This document shows, in pieces, positions 7,137 through 15,111 of a stretch of DNA of 15,111 nt; position 1 is the stretch's first letter; the number at the start of each line of letters is the position of its first letter. The notes beneath the pieces are model-generated. The model made no database searches, was not told the origin of the DNA, and saw only the letters and a list, made by a program, of their open reading frames with translations. The stretch spans positions 1-15,111 of the forward strand of contig JBEKKH010000126.1 of the NCBI GenBank assembly GCA_050010815.1, given 5' to 3'. Made by a program: the position numbers and the translations under genes. The stretch is from Palsa-504 sp050010815. Lineage in GTDB: Bacteria; Actinomycetota; Actinomycetes; Streptosporangiales; Streptosporangiaceae.

Positions 7137-8218
7137 GCCGTAAGCCTAGCGGGGATCGGGACCCGGCCGGCGGCAGCGGCGGCCGGCCCGGCCGGCCGTA
7201 ACGGGCGGCGGAGAAAGTGCCCGCCGCGGCTGGCGGATCGTCCGGGGCTGAGCCGCTGGGTGATCTTTTCCGTGATCTGGCCGCGGGCCAGGTCGGCGGC
7301 GAGCAGGCAGGCGGAGGTGACAGCGCGGGCGGTGCTCGCGCCGTGCGCGATCACCACGGTGCCGCCGAGGCCGAGCAGGACAGCTCCGCCGTAACTCTCC
7401 GCGTCCAGCCGCGCGGTCAGTTCCCGCAGCCCCCGGCGTTGCAGGAGCGCGCCGACGCGGGCGGCCGCGGTACCGGTCACGGCGGCGCGGAGCTCGGCCG
7501 CGGCGAACCGGATCGAGCCTTCGAGCGTCTTCAGCGCCACGTTTCCGGTAAAGCCGTCGGTCACGATCACGTCGAGGTCGCCGGCCAGCAGGTCGCCGCC
7601 CTCCACGTTGCCCGCGAAGCTCAGCGGGAGGGCGCCGTGCGGCGGGTCGCTGGCCAGCAGTTCATGGGCGCGCCTAGTGAACTTGTTCCCCTTCCCCGGC
7701 TCCGTCCCGATGGTCAGCAGCCCGACTCTGGGCGCGGCCACGCCGAGGGTCAGCTGGGCGTAAGCCACGCCGAGCTGGCCGAACTGGACGAGCATCTCGG
7801 GCTTGGGGTCGGCGGTCGCGCCCGCGTCGATCAGCACCGTCCGGCCGGGACGGGTCGGCAGCACCACGGCGAGGCCGGGCCGCATCACCCCGGGCAGCGG
7901 CCGTAGCCGGAGCCGAGCGGTGGCCACGATCCCGCCGGTCGGCCCGGCGGATACCACCGCGGCCGCGTCGCCGCGCCTGACCAGCTGGCAGGCGACCGCC
8001 ACGCTTGACCGGGGGCGGCGCAGGCTGGCCAGCGCGCCCTCGTCCATGCCCAGGTTGTCCTCGGCCAGCATGACCTGAAGCTCATCCGCGGCGTCCAGCG
8101 CGGTCAGCGCCTGGCTCAGGCGCGCCGCGGGCCCGGTCAGCACCACGCGGACCCCATGCTCGCGCTGCGCCGCGAGCGCTCCGGCCACGATCTCGTCGGG
8201 GGCATGATCACCGCCCAT
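7046..8218 (-). CDS. plsX: PlsX-family phosphate acyltransferase, with unusual start and C-terminal tail
   Basis: PlsX makes acyl-phosphate from acyl-ACP and phosphate for phosphatidic acid synthesis at the membrane surface. Family motifs are clear: MGGDHAP, AGATADPKPEMLVQFGQLG, RVGLLTIGTEPGKGN, GNVEGGDLLAGDLDVIVTDG followed by FTGNVALKTLEG, and YGGAVLLGLGGTVVIAHG. The ATG at 8218 is the first conventional start in frame, yet the family normally begins some 5-7 residues earlier, and those residues (VIAVDA) are encoded directly upstream in frame. The frame stays open to a stop at 8498-8500 without ATG, GTG or TTG, so the true start may be a rare codon or a frameshift may be present. The last ~75 residues, rich in Arg/Ala/Pro, go beyond the usual domain and overlap argS by 91 bases. 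It is not beside rpmF or rnc as is common, so it may be a second copy. Confidence 0.87.
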   Translation of the reverse strand: MGGDHAPDEIVAGALAAQREHGVRVVLTGPAARLSQALTALDAADELQVMLAEDNLGMDEGALASLRRPRSSVAVACQLVRRGDAAAVVSAGPTGGIVATARLRLRPLPGVMRPGLAVVLPTRPGRTVLIDAGATADPKPEMLVQFGQLGVAYAQLTLGVAAPRVGLLTIGTEPGKGNKFTRRAHELLASDPPHGALPLSFAGNVEGGDLLAGDLDVIVTDGFTGNVALKTLEGSIRFAAAELRAAVTGTAAARVGALLQRRGLRELTARLDAESYGGAVLLGLGGTVVIAHGASTARAVTSACLLAADLARGQITEKITQRLSPGRSASRGGHFLRRPLRPAGPAAAAAGRVPIPARLTAWPILSRCSRSGYTMPSWNRLARITATPTR

Positions 8219-8935
8219 GGCGTCGACCGCGATGACCGGCCCGGCCGGGCCGAAGCCGCGCGGAAGGCTGTCCGCATGGCTGGGGTCCTCGGGGCCGGGG
8301 TCGGTGATCCCCGCGAGTTCCCCCGCACGGCCGCTGGCCTCGCCGCTATCCCCGGTTCGCCGCGGCGAACTGTCAGCTGCCGTGCTCAGCGGGTCACCGG
8401 GGTGTGCGGCCAGGCAGAGAGATGATGTCTCATCCTTGGAGTGTCCTTCAACGGAGTATGCCTGTGTGGTGCGCCCATTATGGCCCTGACGAGGAGCTCA
8501 GGCCTGGTCGGGCCGCCCGCCATGGGCCGTGAGTAACCACCACGCTGCCCCGCGTCCGCTGCGCTCCGGCGCGCACCCACCAGCTCCGTGGGCAGGATAT
8601 AACGCACCTGCGGTAACCGAAGTGAGCCGCGCATTCTACGACTAAAAGGCCGCAGAATGGAGCTACCGTCAAAATTGGTGCTTAGAGATCGCTGTGATCC
8701 CCCCGAGTATTTCCTGCGAATCACGGCAATTCTCCGGGGGTGAGAATAGTGGTGACGAGCAGCCGGGAAACGGAACCCGTACGACTGGCGGAACGTCAAT
8801 TAATGAGGCGGCAGTTTGGCAGTAGTGTTTGCCAGCAGCACGGCGTGGGGGTTCGCCGGGGAGCGGGTGGCTTTGGGTATTTAGCGCGTTGAGCGGCAGA
8901 GTGGCCGCGGCGCGTCGAACGGAGGGAGAACGCGC
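8219..8935. other. 717-base stretch without a convincing gene, between plsX and the KamA-family gene
   Basis: The left ~280 bases contain the in-frame but start-less extension of plsX described there. The remainder is less GC-biased than the flanking genes, and its frames (for example a 137-codon one on the - strand, 8386-8799) have no recognisable domain or good ribosome-binding site. The right ~240 bases hold several inverted repeats that could be an RNA leader for the KamA-family gene. The stretch separates divergent genes, so promoters for both should lie here, but I could not identify a clear -35/-10 pair. Confidence 0.6.
8700..8834 (+). promoter_or_regulatory. Possible structured leader or set of hairpins upstream of the KamA-family gene
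   Basis: Three stem possibilities follow one another: CCCCCG (8700-8705) with CGGGGG (8735-8740), extendable by AG/CT across a one-base bulge; TGACG (8753-8757) with CGTCA (8794-8798), enclosing CGGG (8764-8767) with CCCG (8776-8779); and TGGCA (8817-8821) with TGCCA (8830-8834). None matches a riboswitch consensus I know; I looked for cobalamin, SAM-I and glycine motifs. Short stems arise often by chance, so this is only a candidate. Confidence 0.25.
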
Positions 8936-10351
<1,416 letters not shown>

Positions 10352-10452
10352 CCCGAGTTCCCTCCGAACCGCCGTGCGATCCTGGCCGGCGGCCCTGCCC
10401 CGGATAGCGAGGCAGCAGGCCGCCGGCCAGGTGATGTTACCGCCGGGGCGGG

Positions 10453-10467
10453 TATGCTCCCGGCATG
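10453..10467 (+). promoter_or_regulatory. -10 element placing transcription start at the dehydrogenase ATG (leaderless)
   Basis: TATGCT (10453-10458) fits the actinobacterial TANNNT -10 pattern and lies six bases before the ATG at 10465, the spacing expected if transcription begins at the A of the start codon. No Shine-Dalgarno sequence precedes the ATG, which supports a leaderless message. No good -35 element is visible. Confidence 0.45.
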
Positions 10468-11256
10468 GATCTGAACGGTACTGCGGCAATTGTTTCCGGC
10501 GGGGCGAGTGGCCTCGGCGAGGCCACGGCGCGGGTGCTCGCGGCGGCCGGTGCCACCGTGGTCGTGGCGGACCTGAACGAAGAAGGCGGGAAGCGGGTCG
10601 CCGGCGAGATCGGCGGAGTGTTCGCACGTACCGACGTGTCCGACGAGGCCTCGGTGCAGGCGGCGGTGGACACCGCGGCGACCGCCGGGGCTCCGCTCCG
10701 GGCCGCCGTCAGCTGCGCGGGCATCGGCTGGGCGGCGCGGACGGTCTCGCGTGATGGCAGCCCGCACGATCTGGCCAGCTATCAGAGGGTCATCGCGGTC
10801 AACCTGATCGGTACCTTCAACCTGATGCGCATCGCGGCCGCCGCCATGGCCAGGACCGAGCCGGTTGACGCCGACGGGCAGCGTGGCGTCGTCGTCAACA
10901 CCTCGTCGGTGGCGGGCATCGAGGGCCAGACCGGCCAGATCGCGTACTCCGCGTCCAAGGGGGGCATCATCGGGATGACCCTGCCGGCCGCGCGGGACCT
11001 GTCCGCCGTCGGGGTACGGGTGAACACGATCTGCCCCGGCATCATCGACACTCCCATCTACGGGTTCGCGGAGAACGCCGATGAGTTCAAGGCCAAGCTG
11101 GTCGCCCCGGTCGTGTTCCCCAAGCGGATGGGGCGACCTGACGAGTTCGGCCACCTGGTCCGGGTGCTGATCGAGAACGACTACATGAACGCCGAGGTCG
11201 TCCGCTTCGACGGCGGGATCAGGTTCCAGCCCAAGTTACGTCCGGCTCTCGCCTGA
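10465..11256 (+). CDS. Short-chain dehydrogenase/reductase, HSD10-like 3-hydroxyacyl-CoA dehydrogenase type
   Basis: A 263-residue classical SDR, cytoplasmic and tetrameric by family. The Rossmann glycine motif is GGASGLG (G12, G16, G18), and D36 at the end of strand beta-2 indicates NAD(H) rather than NADP(H). The catalytic triad is S148, Y161 and K165 (TSSVAGIEGQTGQIAYSASK). The segments EGQTGQIAYSASKGGIIGMT, PKRMGRPDEFGHLVRVLIEN and VRFDGGIRFQP match the type II 3-hydroxyacyl-CoA dehydrogenase (HSD17B10) subgroup, suggesting oxidation of a 3-hydroxyacyl-CoA in fatty or branched-chain acid breakdown; the true substrate is unknown. The ATG at 10465 is the natural start. It is 113 bases after the KamA-family gene with its own probable promoter, so a shared operon is not certain. 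Confidence 0.93.
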   Translation: MDLNGTAAIVSGGASGLGEATARVLAAAGATVVVADLNEEGGKRVAGEIGGVFARTDVSDEASVQAAVDTAATAGAPLRAAVSCAGIGWAARTVSRDGSPHDLASYQRVIAVNLIGTFNLMRIAAAAMARTEPVDADGQRGVVVNTSSVAGIEGQTGQIAYSASKGGIIGMTLPAARDLSAVGVRVNTICPGIIDTPIYGFAENADEFKAKLVAPVVFPKRMGRPDEFGHLVRVLIENDYMNAEVVRFDGGIRFQPKLRPALA

Positions 11257-11421
11257 CCTGCGGGGACGTACTCTCAGCGCCCTTCCCGGCCGGGCTGGAC
11301 AGCATGGAAGCCCCTGGTCAGCTGGCGGATTTCGCGGTCATCGCCGCATCTACCTGGGCTTCGCCGCGCTCCAAGCCGACGCGCCGTGCGTGTCCAGCCC
11401 GTATCAGGCCAGACACCAAGA

Positions 11422-12216
11422 TCAGGATGAAAAAGGTCCACTGGGTCCCTTTCGCTGTGGATCCCGTTTCTTGCCGTCACGGCTCTCGTTGTGGGGGCCC
11501 AGGGAACAAGCTGCTGTTTCGCCGACTGTGTGCGGGACGAGGGCTGCGCAGATGAACTCGACGACGGTCCGTTTGCCGACGGCGTCGTCATAGAGGTTCG
11601 CGTCCCGGCCCTCACGGCGGTGCCACGCGAACCACGACAGTGACTCGTTGACCAGTCGGGCCGCCACCTCTGGATCGGGCATTGGCCGCAGCAGCCCCGC
11701 CGCCATTCGCCGTTCCAGATAGCGGCTCAGCTCCTCGTAGATTCCGGCGCGAGCCAGGCCGAACCATGCGGCCTCGAGTGCTGGCATCTCCACCGCGCAG
11801 CGCTCGATGACCGCAAATAGCGGCCAGTAGTGCTCTAGGAGGGCGTAACGCTCCTCGATGACCTCTCGTAGTTCCTCGGCGACCTCGGCCGGCTCTTCGG
11901 CGACTAGGGCCGCTCGAATGCGGGGCATCTGGACCCGGCGGAGGCCAGCCTCGATCAGTCTGAGAGTCTCACCCTCGCCGGGAGTGGCCAGGGGCAGGAT
12001 CGGGAGGCGTTCCGAGGACATCTCGAACCAGTGAAGGAAGACCAGATGGAAAAGTGCCTTTTTGGATTCGACGTAGGTGAAGAGGGAGCCCGTCGACATG
12101 CCCGCCTTGGCCGCGACGTCGGCCGTCTTGGTCGCGCGGTAGCCGAGACGCCCGAAGTGCTCTGTGGCAACTGCGGCGATCTCCGAGAGGCGGTCACGGG
12201 CCGGTACGCGAGGCAT
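11422..12216 (-). CDS. TetR-family transcriptional regulator
   Basis: A 264-residue regulator. The N-terminal helix-turn-helix is typical: RLSEIAAVATEHFGRLGYRA, then TKTADVAAKAGMSTGSLFTYV and ESKKALFHLVF, residues ~9-60. The ligand/dimer domain that follows (to ~215) is all-helical and diverse, so no ligand can be named. The C-terminal ~40 residues (after VEFICAALVPH) are charged and Gly/Lys-rich and go past the usual end; they look disordered. ATG at 12216 is used; no Shine-Dalgarno sequence is seen, but TATACA at 12226-12231 (- strand) sits 9 bases upstream, giving an almost leaderless transcript. The 19-bp palindrome at 12231-12249 overlaps this -10 element, so autorepression is likely. 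It is divergent from a small membrane protein gene and faces the dehydrogenase gene tail to tail across 165 bases. Confidence 0.93.
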   Translation of the reverse strand: MPRVPARDRLSEIAAVATEHFGRLGYRATKTADVAAKAGMSTGSLFTYVESKKALFHLVFLHWFEMSSERLPILPLATPGEGETLRLIEAGLRRVQMPRIRAALVAEEPAEVAEELREVIEERYALLEHYWPLFAVIERCAVEMPALEAAWFGLARAGIYEELSRYLERRMAAGLLRPMPDPEVAARLVNESLSWFAWHRREGRDANLYDDAVGKRTVVEFICAALVPHTVGETAACSLGPHNESRDGKKRDPQRKGPSGPFSS

Positions 12217-12230
12217 AGAGAACAGTGTAT

Positions 12231-12249
12231 ACTGAGTGAGTCAGTCAGT
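12231..12249. promoter_or_regulatory. 19-bp palindromic operator for the TetR-family regulator
   Basis: ACTGAGTGAGTCAGTCAGT reads the same on both strands except at one symmetric pair (positions 6 and 14) and the centre base, the usual form of a TetR-family operator. It sits 15 bases upstream of the tetR start codon and abuts its -10 element, and 86 bases upstream of the divergent membrane protein gene. A second perfect 10-bp palindrome, GAGTCGACTC, lies at 12261-12270. Confidence 0.75.
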
Positions 12250-12334
12250 CGTGATAGTTCGAGTCGACTCCTAGCGTTAGCCCGACCGGATACCGCGTCT
12301 TCCCGAAGGCCATCCACCATAAAAGGAGCCGATC

Positions 12335-12535
12335 ATGTCCTTTCGCTCTCGCAGCCGCTACAGCCCGTTCATCTACGTCCTGATAGGTATCGCTCTGATC
12401 ATCTTTGCCCTCGCCGACACCACGGCCTCGAGGCTCGTCCTGGTCGTAGGCGGGGTAGCGATCGTGGGGGGCCTCGTCAGAGGGTTCGCTCGCGTGACAG
12501 GCCCTCGCCGGGGACAGCAGCACCTGCGCCGCTGA
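12335..12535 (+). CDS. Small two-helix membrane protein (66 aa), divergent from tetR
   Basis: A 66-residue protein with a basic N terminus (SFRSRSRYS), two hydrophobic helices at ~11-27 (PFIYVLIGIALIIFALA) and ~33-49 (RLVLVVGGVAIVGGLVR), and a basic C-terminal tail (RVTGPRRGQQHLRR). The ATG is well supported by AAAAGGAG at 12321-12328, six bases before it. The topology suggests both ends in the cytoplasm (positive-inside rule). I do not recognise a family. It shares the intergenic region and the palindromic operator with the TetR gene, so it is the most likely TetR target. It shows no clear similarity to the other small membrane protein of the window (3656-3823) apart from size and topology. 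Confidence 0.8.
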   Translation: MSFRSRSRYSPFIYVLIGIALIIFALADTTASRLVLVVGGVAIVGGLVRGFARVTGPRRGQQHLRR

Positions 12536-13005
12536 CCGGTGAGCGCGGTTGCCGTCGGGAACCCCCGCACAACGTGCCGAGGACTCCGTGGCGGTTGATG
12601 CGGTCAGCTTCGAGGTGGCCCCACAGCCACCCGGTCGCAGTACCCGGGCCTCATCGCGAAGAGTTGCCGGCAAGAATGTCCGCGCCGGAGCGGACCTGCT
12701 GGCCGCGCACCGGGCGCACCGGGGGTTGGGGACGGGCTCTCGGGCACCCACCCGGCGCAGTTGGCGATCAAGGGTGCCCGTTCGCCGTCTGAAGCTCACC
12801 CGCGTCGAGGTCAAGAGCCGGGTCGACCGCCAGCTGGGCCAGGAGGAACCGTGACGGTTGACCAATGAAGTCGTTAAGGAGTATGGGCAAGCTGTGAGGG
12901 ACGTCCCGAACAAAGGTGCTGATCAGCGCGGATGCGGCGGTGGCGTGACTCATTTCCGGCCCAAGTAGGCTGGTCGGGGCACGGAACCGTAACAACCCCG
13001 ATCTT
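12536..13005. other. 470-base stretch with no convincing gene upstream of the asparagine synthetase homologue
   Basis: It contains a short frame at 12549-12854 (+, 101 codons, TTG start, no ribosome-binding site). Two segments of it, AVDAVSFEVAP and LLAAHRAHRGLG, faintly recall an ABC-transporter ATPase but lack the Walker A motif between them, so it may be a gene relic or chance. A hairpin GTCCGC/GCGGAC lies at 12678-12695. TTGACC (12858-12863) with TATGGG (12882-12887) is a weak promoter candidate (18-base spacing) for the downstream operon. Otherwise nothing stands out. Confidence 0.5.
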
Positions 13006-13017
13006 TTGGCGGCACGC

Positions 13018-14934
13018 ATGGGCGGAATTACCGGCTGCCTGGCGCTGGCAGACGGAGCAGGCCCGGACACCGAGTGGGTGGGCCGTGCCGCCGTGCGTAT
13101 CGCCCACCGGGGACCCGACGATCAGGGGTTCTTCGCCGACACCGATCTGGCTCTCGGCTCCGGGCGGCTGGCGGTCATCGACTCGTCCCCGGCCGGGCAC
13201 CAGCCGATGCAATCGGCCGACGGCCGCTACGTGATGGTCTTCGACGGCGAGCTCTACAACTATGTCGAGCTGGCCCAGCGGCTGGCGGCCCGCGGGGTCC
13301 AGCTGCGCGGCCGGTCGGGTGCTGAGGTCCTGATCGAGCTGTATGCCTGGCTCGGCAAGGACGTCGTGCGCCAGCTCAGGGGCATGTACGCCTTCGCGAT
13401 CTGGGACCGGCGTAACCGCGAGCTTTTCTGTGCCAGGGACCCGTTCGGCATCAAACCGTTCTTTTACGCGCTGACCACCGGCGGTCACCGGCCCAGGTCA
13501 GGACCCCAGCTCAGGTTCGCCTCCGAGCGCAAGGCGCTGGCCGACGCCGGCGAGGTGACCGCGATCGACCCGGACGCCCTGCGCCGCTACCTGTCGTTTC
13601 AGTACGTACCGGCGCCGGCCACGCTGGTGCCGCCGGCCCGGTCGCTGCCACCCGGGCACGTGCTGATCGCGCGGCCCGGCGGCCGGGTTGACGTCTTCAG
13701 GTACTGGCGCCCGGAGCTGCGGCCCGCCCGGTCTCCCTCCTCGAGCTCGCCGGAAAAGATCCTGGCCGCGATCCGCGACTCGGTGGCCGTGCACCTGCGC
13801 AGCGACGCGCCGGTGGGCGCGTTCCTGTCCGGTGGGGTGGACTCGGCCACCCTGTGCGCGCTCGCGGCGGAGGTCGTTCCCGACCTGCTGACCTTTACCG
13901 TCGGCTTCGAGCGCGCGGGCTACAGCGAGATCGACGACGCGATGGCGACGGCCGCGGCGCTCGGCGTGAAGTCCGTTCCTTACGTGATCAGCCGGGAGGA
14001 GTTCGTCGCCAGCCTGCCCCGGATCATCTGGCACCTCGATGACCCGATGGCGGACGCGGCCGCGGTCCCGCTGTGGTTCGCGGCCCGAGAGGCGCGCAAG
14101 CATGTCAAGGTGGTGCTGTCCGGCGAGGGCGCGGACGAGCTGTTCGGCGGCTACGGCGTCTACTACCAGCCCGGCATGGTCCGGGCCGGGAAGGCGCTGC
14201 CGAGCTGGGGACGCGCGACAATCAACCGGGTCGCCTCCGAGCTGCCGCCCGGCGTCAGGGGGAAGGGCCTGCTCAACCGGACCTCGACCCCGTTGCGGCG
14301 GCGCTACATCGGCAACGCCTACGTCTACCCGGCGGCCCAGGCGCGCCTGCTGGTCAGGCGCGGGAACGGCAGCGAGTTCGACGTGACCGACCCGGTGTAC
14401 CGGCAGGCCGCCGAGGCCGGCCTGGACGACGTCGCCACCATGCAGCTGGTCGACGTCAACACCTGGCTGCCGGGCGACATCCTGGTCAAGGCGGACCGGA
14501 TGACCATGGCGCACGGTCTCGAGCTGCGCACGCCGTTCCTGGACCGTGAGGTGCTCGCCGTCGCCGCGCGGCTGGCCCGGGTGGAAAAGACCGCCGCCGG
14601 CACCACCAAGTTCGCGCTCCGGGAGGCCATCAACGACCTGCTGCCTCAGGCCGCGGCGGAACGGCCCAAGCTCGGTTTCCCCGTACCGCTCGGGCACTGG
14701 CTCCGCGGCGGCATGTATGGTTTCGCCGAGGAGGTTGTCCGGACGGCGCAGACCGGTCAATGGCTGAACCAAGGCGCGGCGCTCGACATCCTTCATCGCT
14801 TCCGGGCCGGTGATCCCACGGTGACCTGGCGGCAGGTATGGCTGCTCGTCGTGTTCTCGCTGTGGCACCAGATCTACGTGGAACGCGTGTACGACCCGGT
14901 GGCTCTCGGCTGGGAAGCCCCGGCCATCGGATGA
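13018..14934 (+). CDS. asnB: Asparagine synthetase B-type amidotransferase with a degenerate glutaminase site
   Basis: A 638-residue two-domain AsnB homologue. The C-terminal ATP-pyrophosphatase half is intact: PP-loop LSGGVDS (S271-S276), SGEGADELFGGY (E370), DILVKADRMTMAHGLELRTPFLD and KLGFPVPL, so it should adenylate a carboxylate and form an amide. The N-terminal Ntn glutaminase half keeps the fold (HRGPDDQG, GRLAVID, RDPFGIKP) but has lost key residues: the nucleophile Cys after Met is Gly (MGGITG), the oxyanion-hole Asn of NGE is Asp (D76), and the glutamine-binding Asp of SDxEV is Gly (G101). It probably cannot use glutamine and may use free ammonia or another amine. ATG at 13018 gives the family N terminus; TTG at 13006 would add four residues and still give no Cys. 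No clear ribosome-binding site. A glycosyltransferase starts 25 bases downstream, suggesting envelope or glycan modification. Confidence 0.92.
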   Translation: MGGITGCLALADGAGPDTEWVGRAAVRIAHRGPDDQGFFADTDLALGSGRLAVIDSSPAGHQPMQSADGRYVMVFDGELYNYVELAQRLAARGVQLRGRSGAEVLIELYAWLGKDVVRQLRGMYAFAIWDRRNRELFCARDPFGIKPFFYALTTGGHRPRSGPQLRFASERKALADAGEVTAIDPDALRRYLSFQYVPAPATLVPPARSLPPGHVLIARPGGRVDVFRYWRPELRPARSPSSSSPEKILAAIRDSVAVHLRSDAPVGAFLSGGVDSATLCALAAEVVPDLLTFTVGFERAGYSEIDDAMATAAALGVKSVPYVISREEFVASLPRIIWHLDDPMADAAAVPLWFAAREARKHVKVVLSGEGADELFGGYGVYYQPGMVRAGKALPSWGRATINRVASELPPGVRGKGLLNRTSTPLRRRYIGNAYVYPAAQARLLVRRGNGSEFDVTDPVYRQAAEAGLDDVATMQLVDVNTWLPGDILVKADRMTMAHGLELRTPFLDREVLAVAARLARVEKTAAGTTKFALREAINDLLPQAAAERPKLGFPVPLGHWLRGGMYGFAEEVVRTAQTGQWLNQGAALDILHRFRAGDPTVTWRQVWLLVVFSLWHQIYVERVYDPVALGWEAPAIG

Positions 14935-14959
14935 CTTTGCATAAGACACAAGGACACCA

Positions 14960-15111
14960 GTGACAAGCCCCAGGATCAGCGTTGTAGTGGCGTTCTTCAA
15001 CAACGAGGACGATCTCGCCGACTGCCTGGACTCGATCGCCGCCCAGACCTATCCCGACATCGAAGTGATCATGGTCGATGACGGGTCGGCCGACGGCAGC
15101 GCCGACATCGC
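14960..15111 (+). CDS. Family 2 glycosyltransferase, N-terminal fragment (3' end outside window)
   Basis: The first ~50 residues of a GT-A fold glycosyltransferase. After GTG at 14960 the protein reads RISVVVAFFNNEDDLADCLD, then SIAAQTYPDIEVIMVDDGSADGS. The strand followed by N-x-x-x-L-x-x-C-L-x-S-I and the nucleotide-sugar-binding VDDGSxDGS are diagnostic for GT2. AAGGA lies just upstream of the start. It is 25 bases after the AsnB-type gene on the same strand, so the two are probably co-transcribed. Donor and acceptor sugars cannot be told; the catalytic and C-terminal parts lie past the right edge. Confidence 0.93.
   Translation, partial: MTSPRISVVVAFFNNEDDLADCLDSIAAQTYPDIEVIMVDDGSADGSADI

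Noticed and set aside
5946..7394. 482-codon open frame on the + strand across argS and the end of plsX
   Set aside because: Both opposite-strand genes have unmistakable family motifs; this frame has shadow-type composition and no recognisable domain.
8386..8799. 137-codon frame on the - strand upstream of plsX
   Set aside because: Arg/Ser/Pro-rich, no domain, no Shine-Dalgarno sequence, and its composition does not match the neighbouring genes; treated as non-coding.
12245..12913. 222-codon frame on the - strand opposite the small membrane protein and the following gap
   Set aside because: The + strand membrane gene has a strong ribosome-binding site and helix pattern; this frame is low-complexity and has no family features.
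12536..13017. Lasso-peptide precursor upstream of the Cys-less AsnB homologue
   Set aside because: Lasso cyclases also lack the nucleophile Cys, but I found no precursor-like short gene, no RRE or leader-peptidase gene, and the next gene is a glycosyltransferase.
13498..15003. 501-codon open frame on the - strand across the AsnB-type gene
   Set aside because: Antisense shadow produced by high third-position GC; it also runs into the glycosyltransferase start.

Overview
The window is GC-rich, with GTG and TTG starts beside ATG, strong third-position GC and long antisense shadow frames. With an IdeR/DmdR-type iron repressor and a SpoIIE-type phosphatase carrying its own ATPase domain, this points to a high-GC actinobacterium, probably a Streptomyces/Streptosporangiales-like soil or filamentous lineage. 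Genus cannot be settled from this sequence. I see no rRNA, tRNA, CRISPR array, insertion sequence or phage gene.

Left part (1-3634, + strand): the 3' end of pdxH (vitamin B6 synthesis), an iron-dependent DtxR/IdeR repressor with all metal ligands intact, and 42 bases later a 758-residue PAS-GAF-PP2C-HATPase signalling protein whose ATPase domain is split by an acidic hexanucleotide repeat and a proline-rich linker.

Middle part (3656-8218, - strand): read in transcription order, a plsX-family acyltransferase overlaps argS by 91 bases. After a 241-base gap comes a secreted or membrane-anchored protein of unknown function, overlapping by 4 bases (GTGA) an orphan OmpR/PhoB-type winged-helix domain that has no receiver domain, and then a 55-residue two-helix membrane peptide. 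The last three look like one small operon and are the best candidate here for an undescribed signalling or surface module. The plsX frame has no conventional start codon at the position where the family normally begins.

Right part (8219-15111): a 717-base region without a convincing gene and with several potential RNA stems precedes a KamA-family radical SAM aminomutase. Next comes an HSD10-like short-chain dehydrogenase, apparently expressed from a leaderless promoter. A TetR regulator (- strand) faces a 66-residue membrane protein, with a clear 19-bp palindromic operator between them. After a 482-base stretch with little in it, the window ends with an asparagine synthetase homologue that lacks the N-terminal nucleophilic cysteine and two other glutamine-site residues, followed in the same operon by the start of a family 2 glycosyltransferase. 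This suggests a surface-glycan or cell-envelope locus that continues past the right edge.
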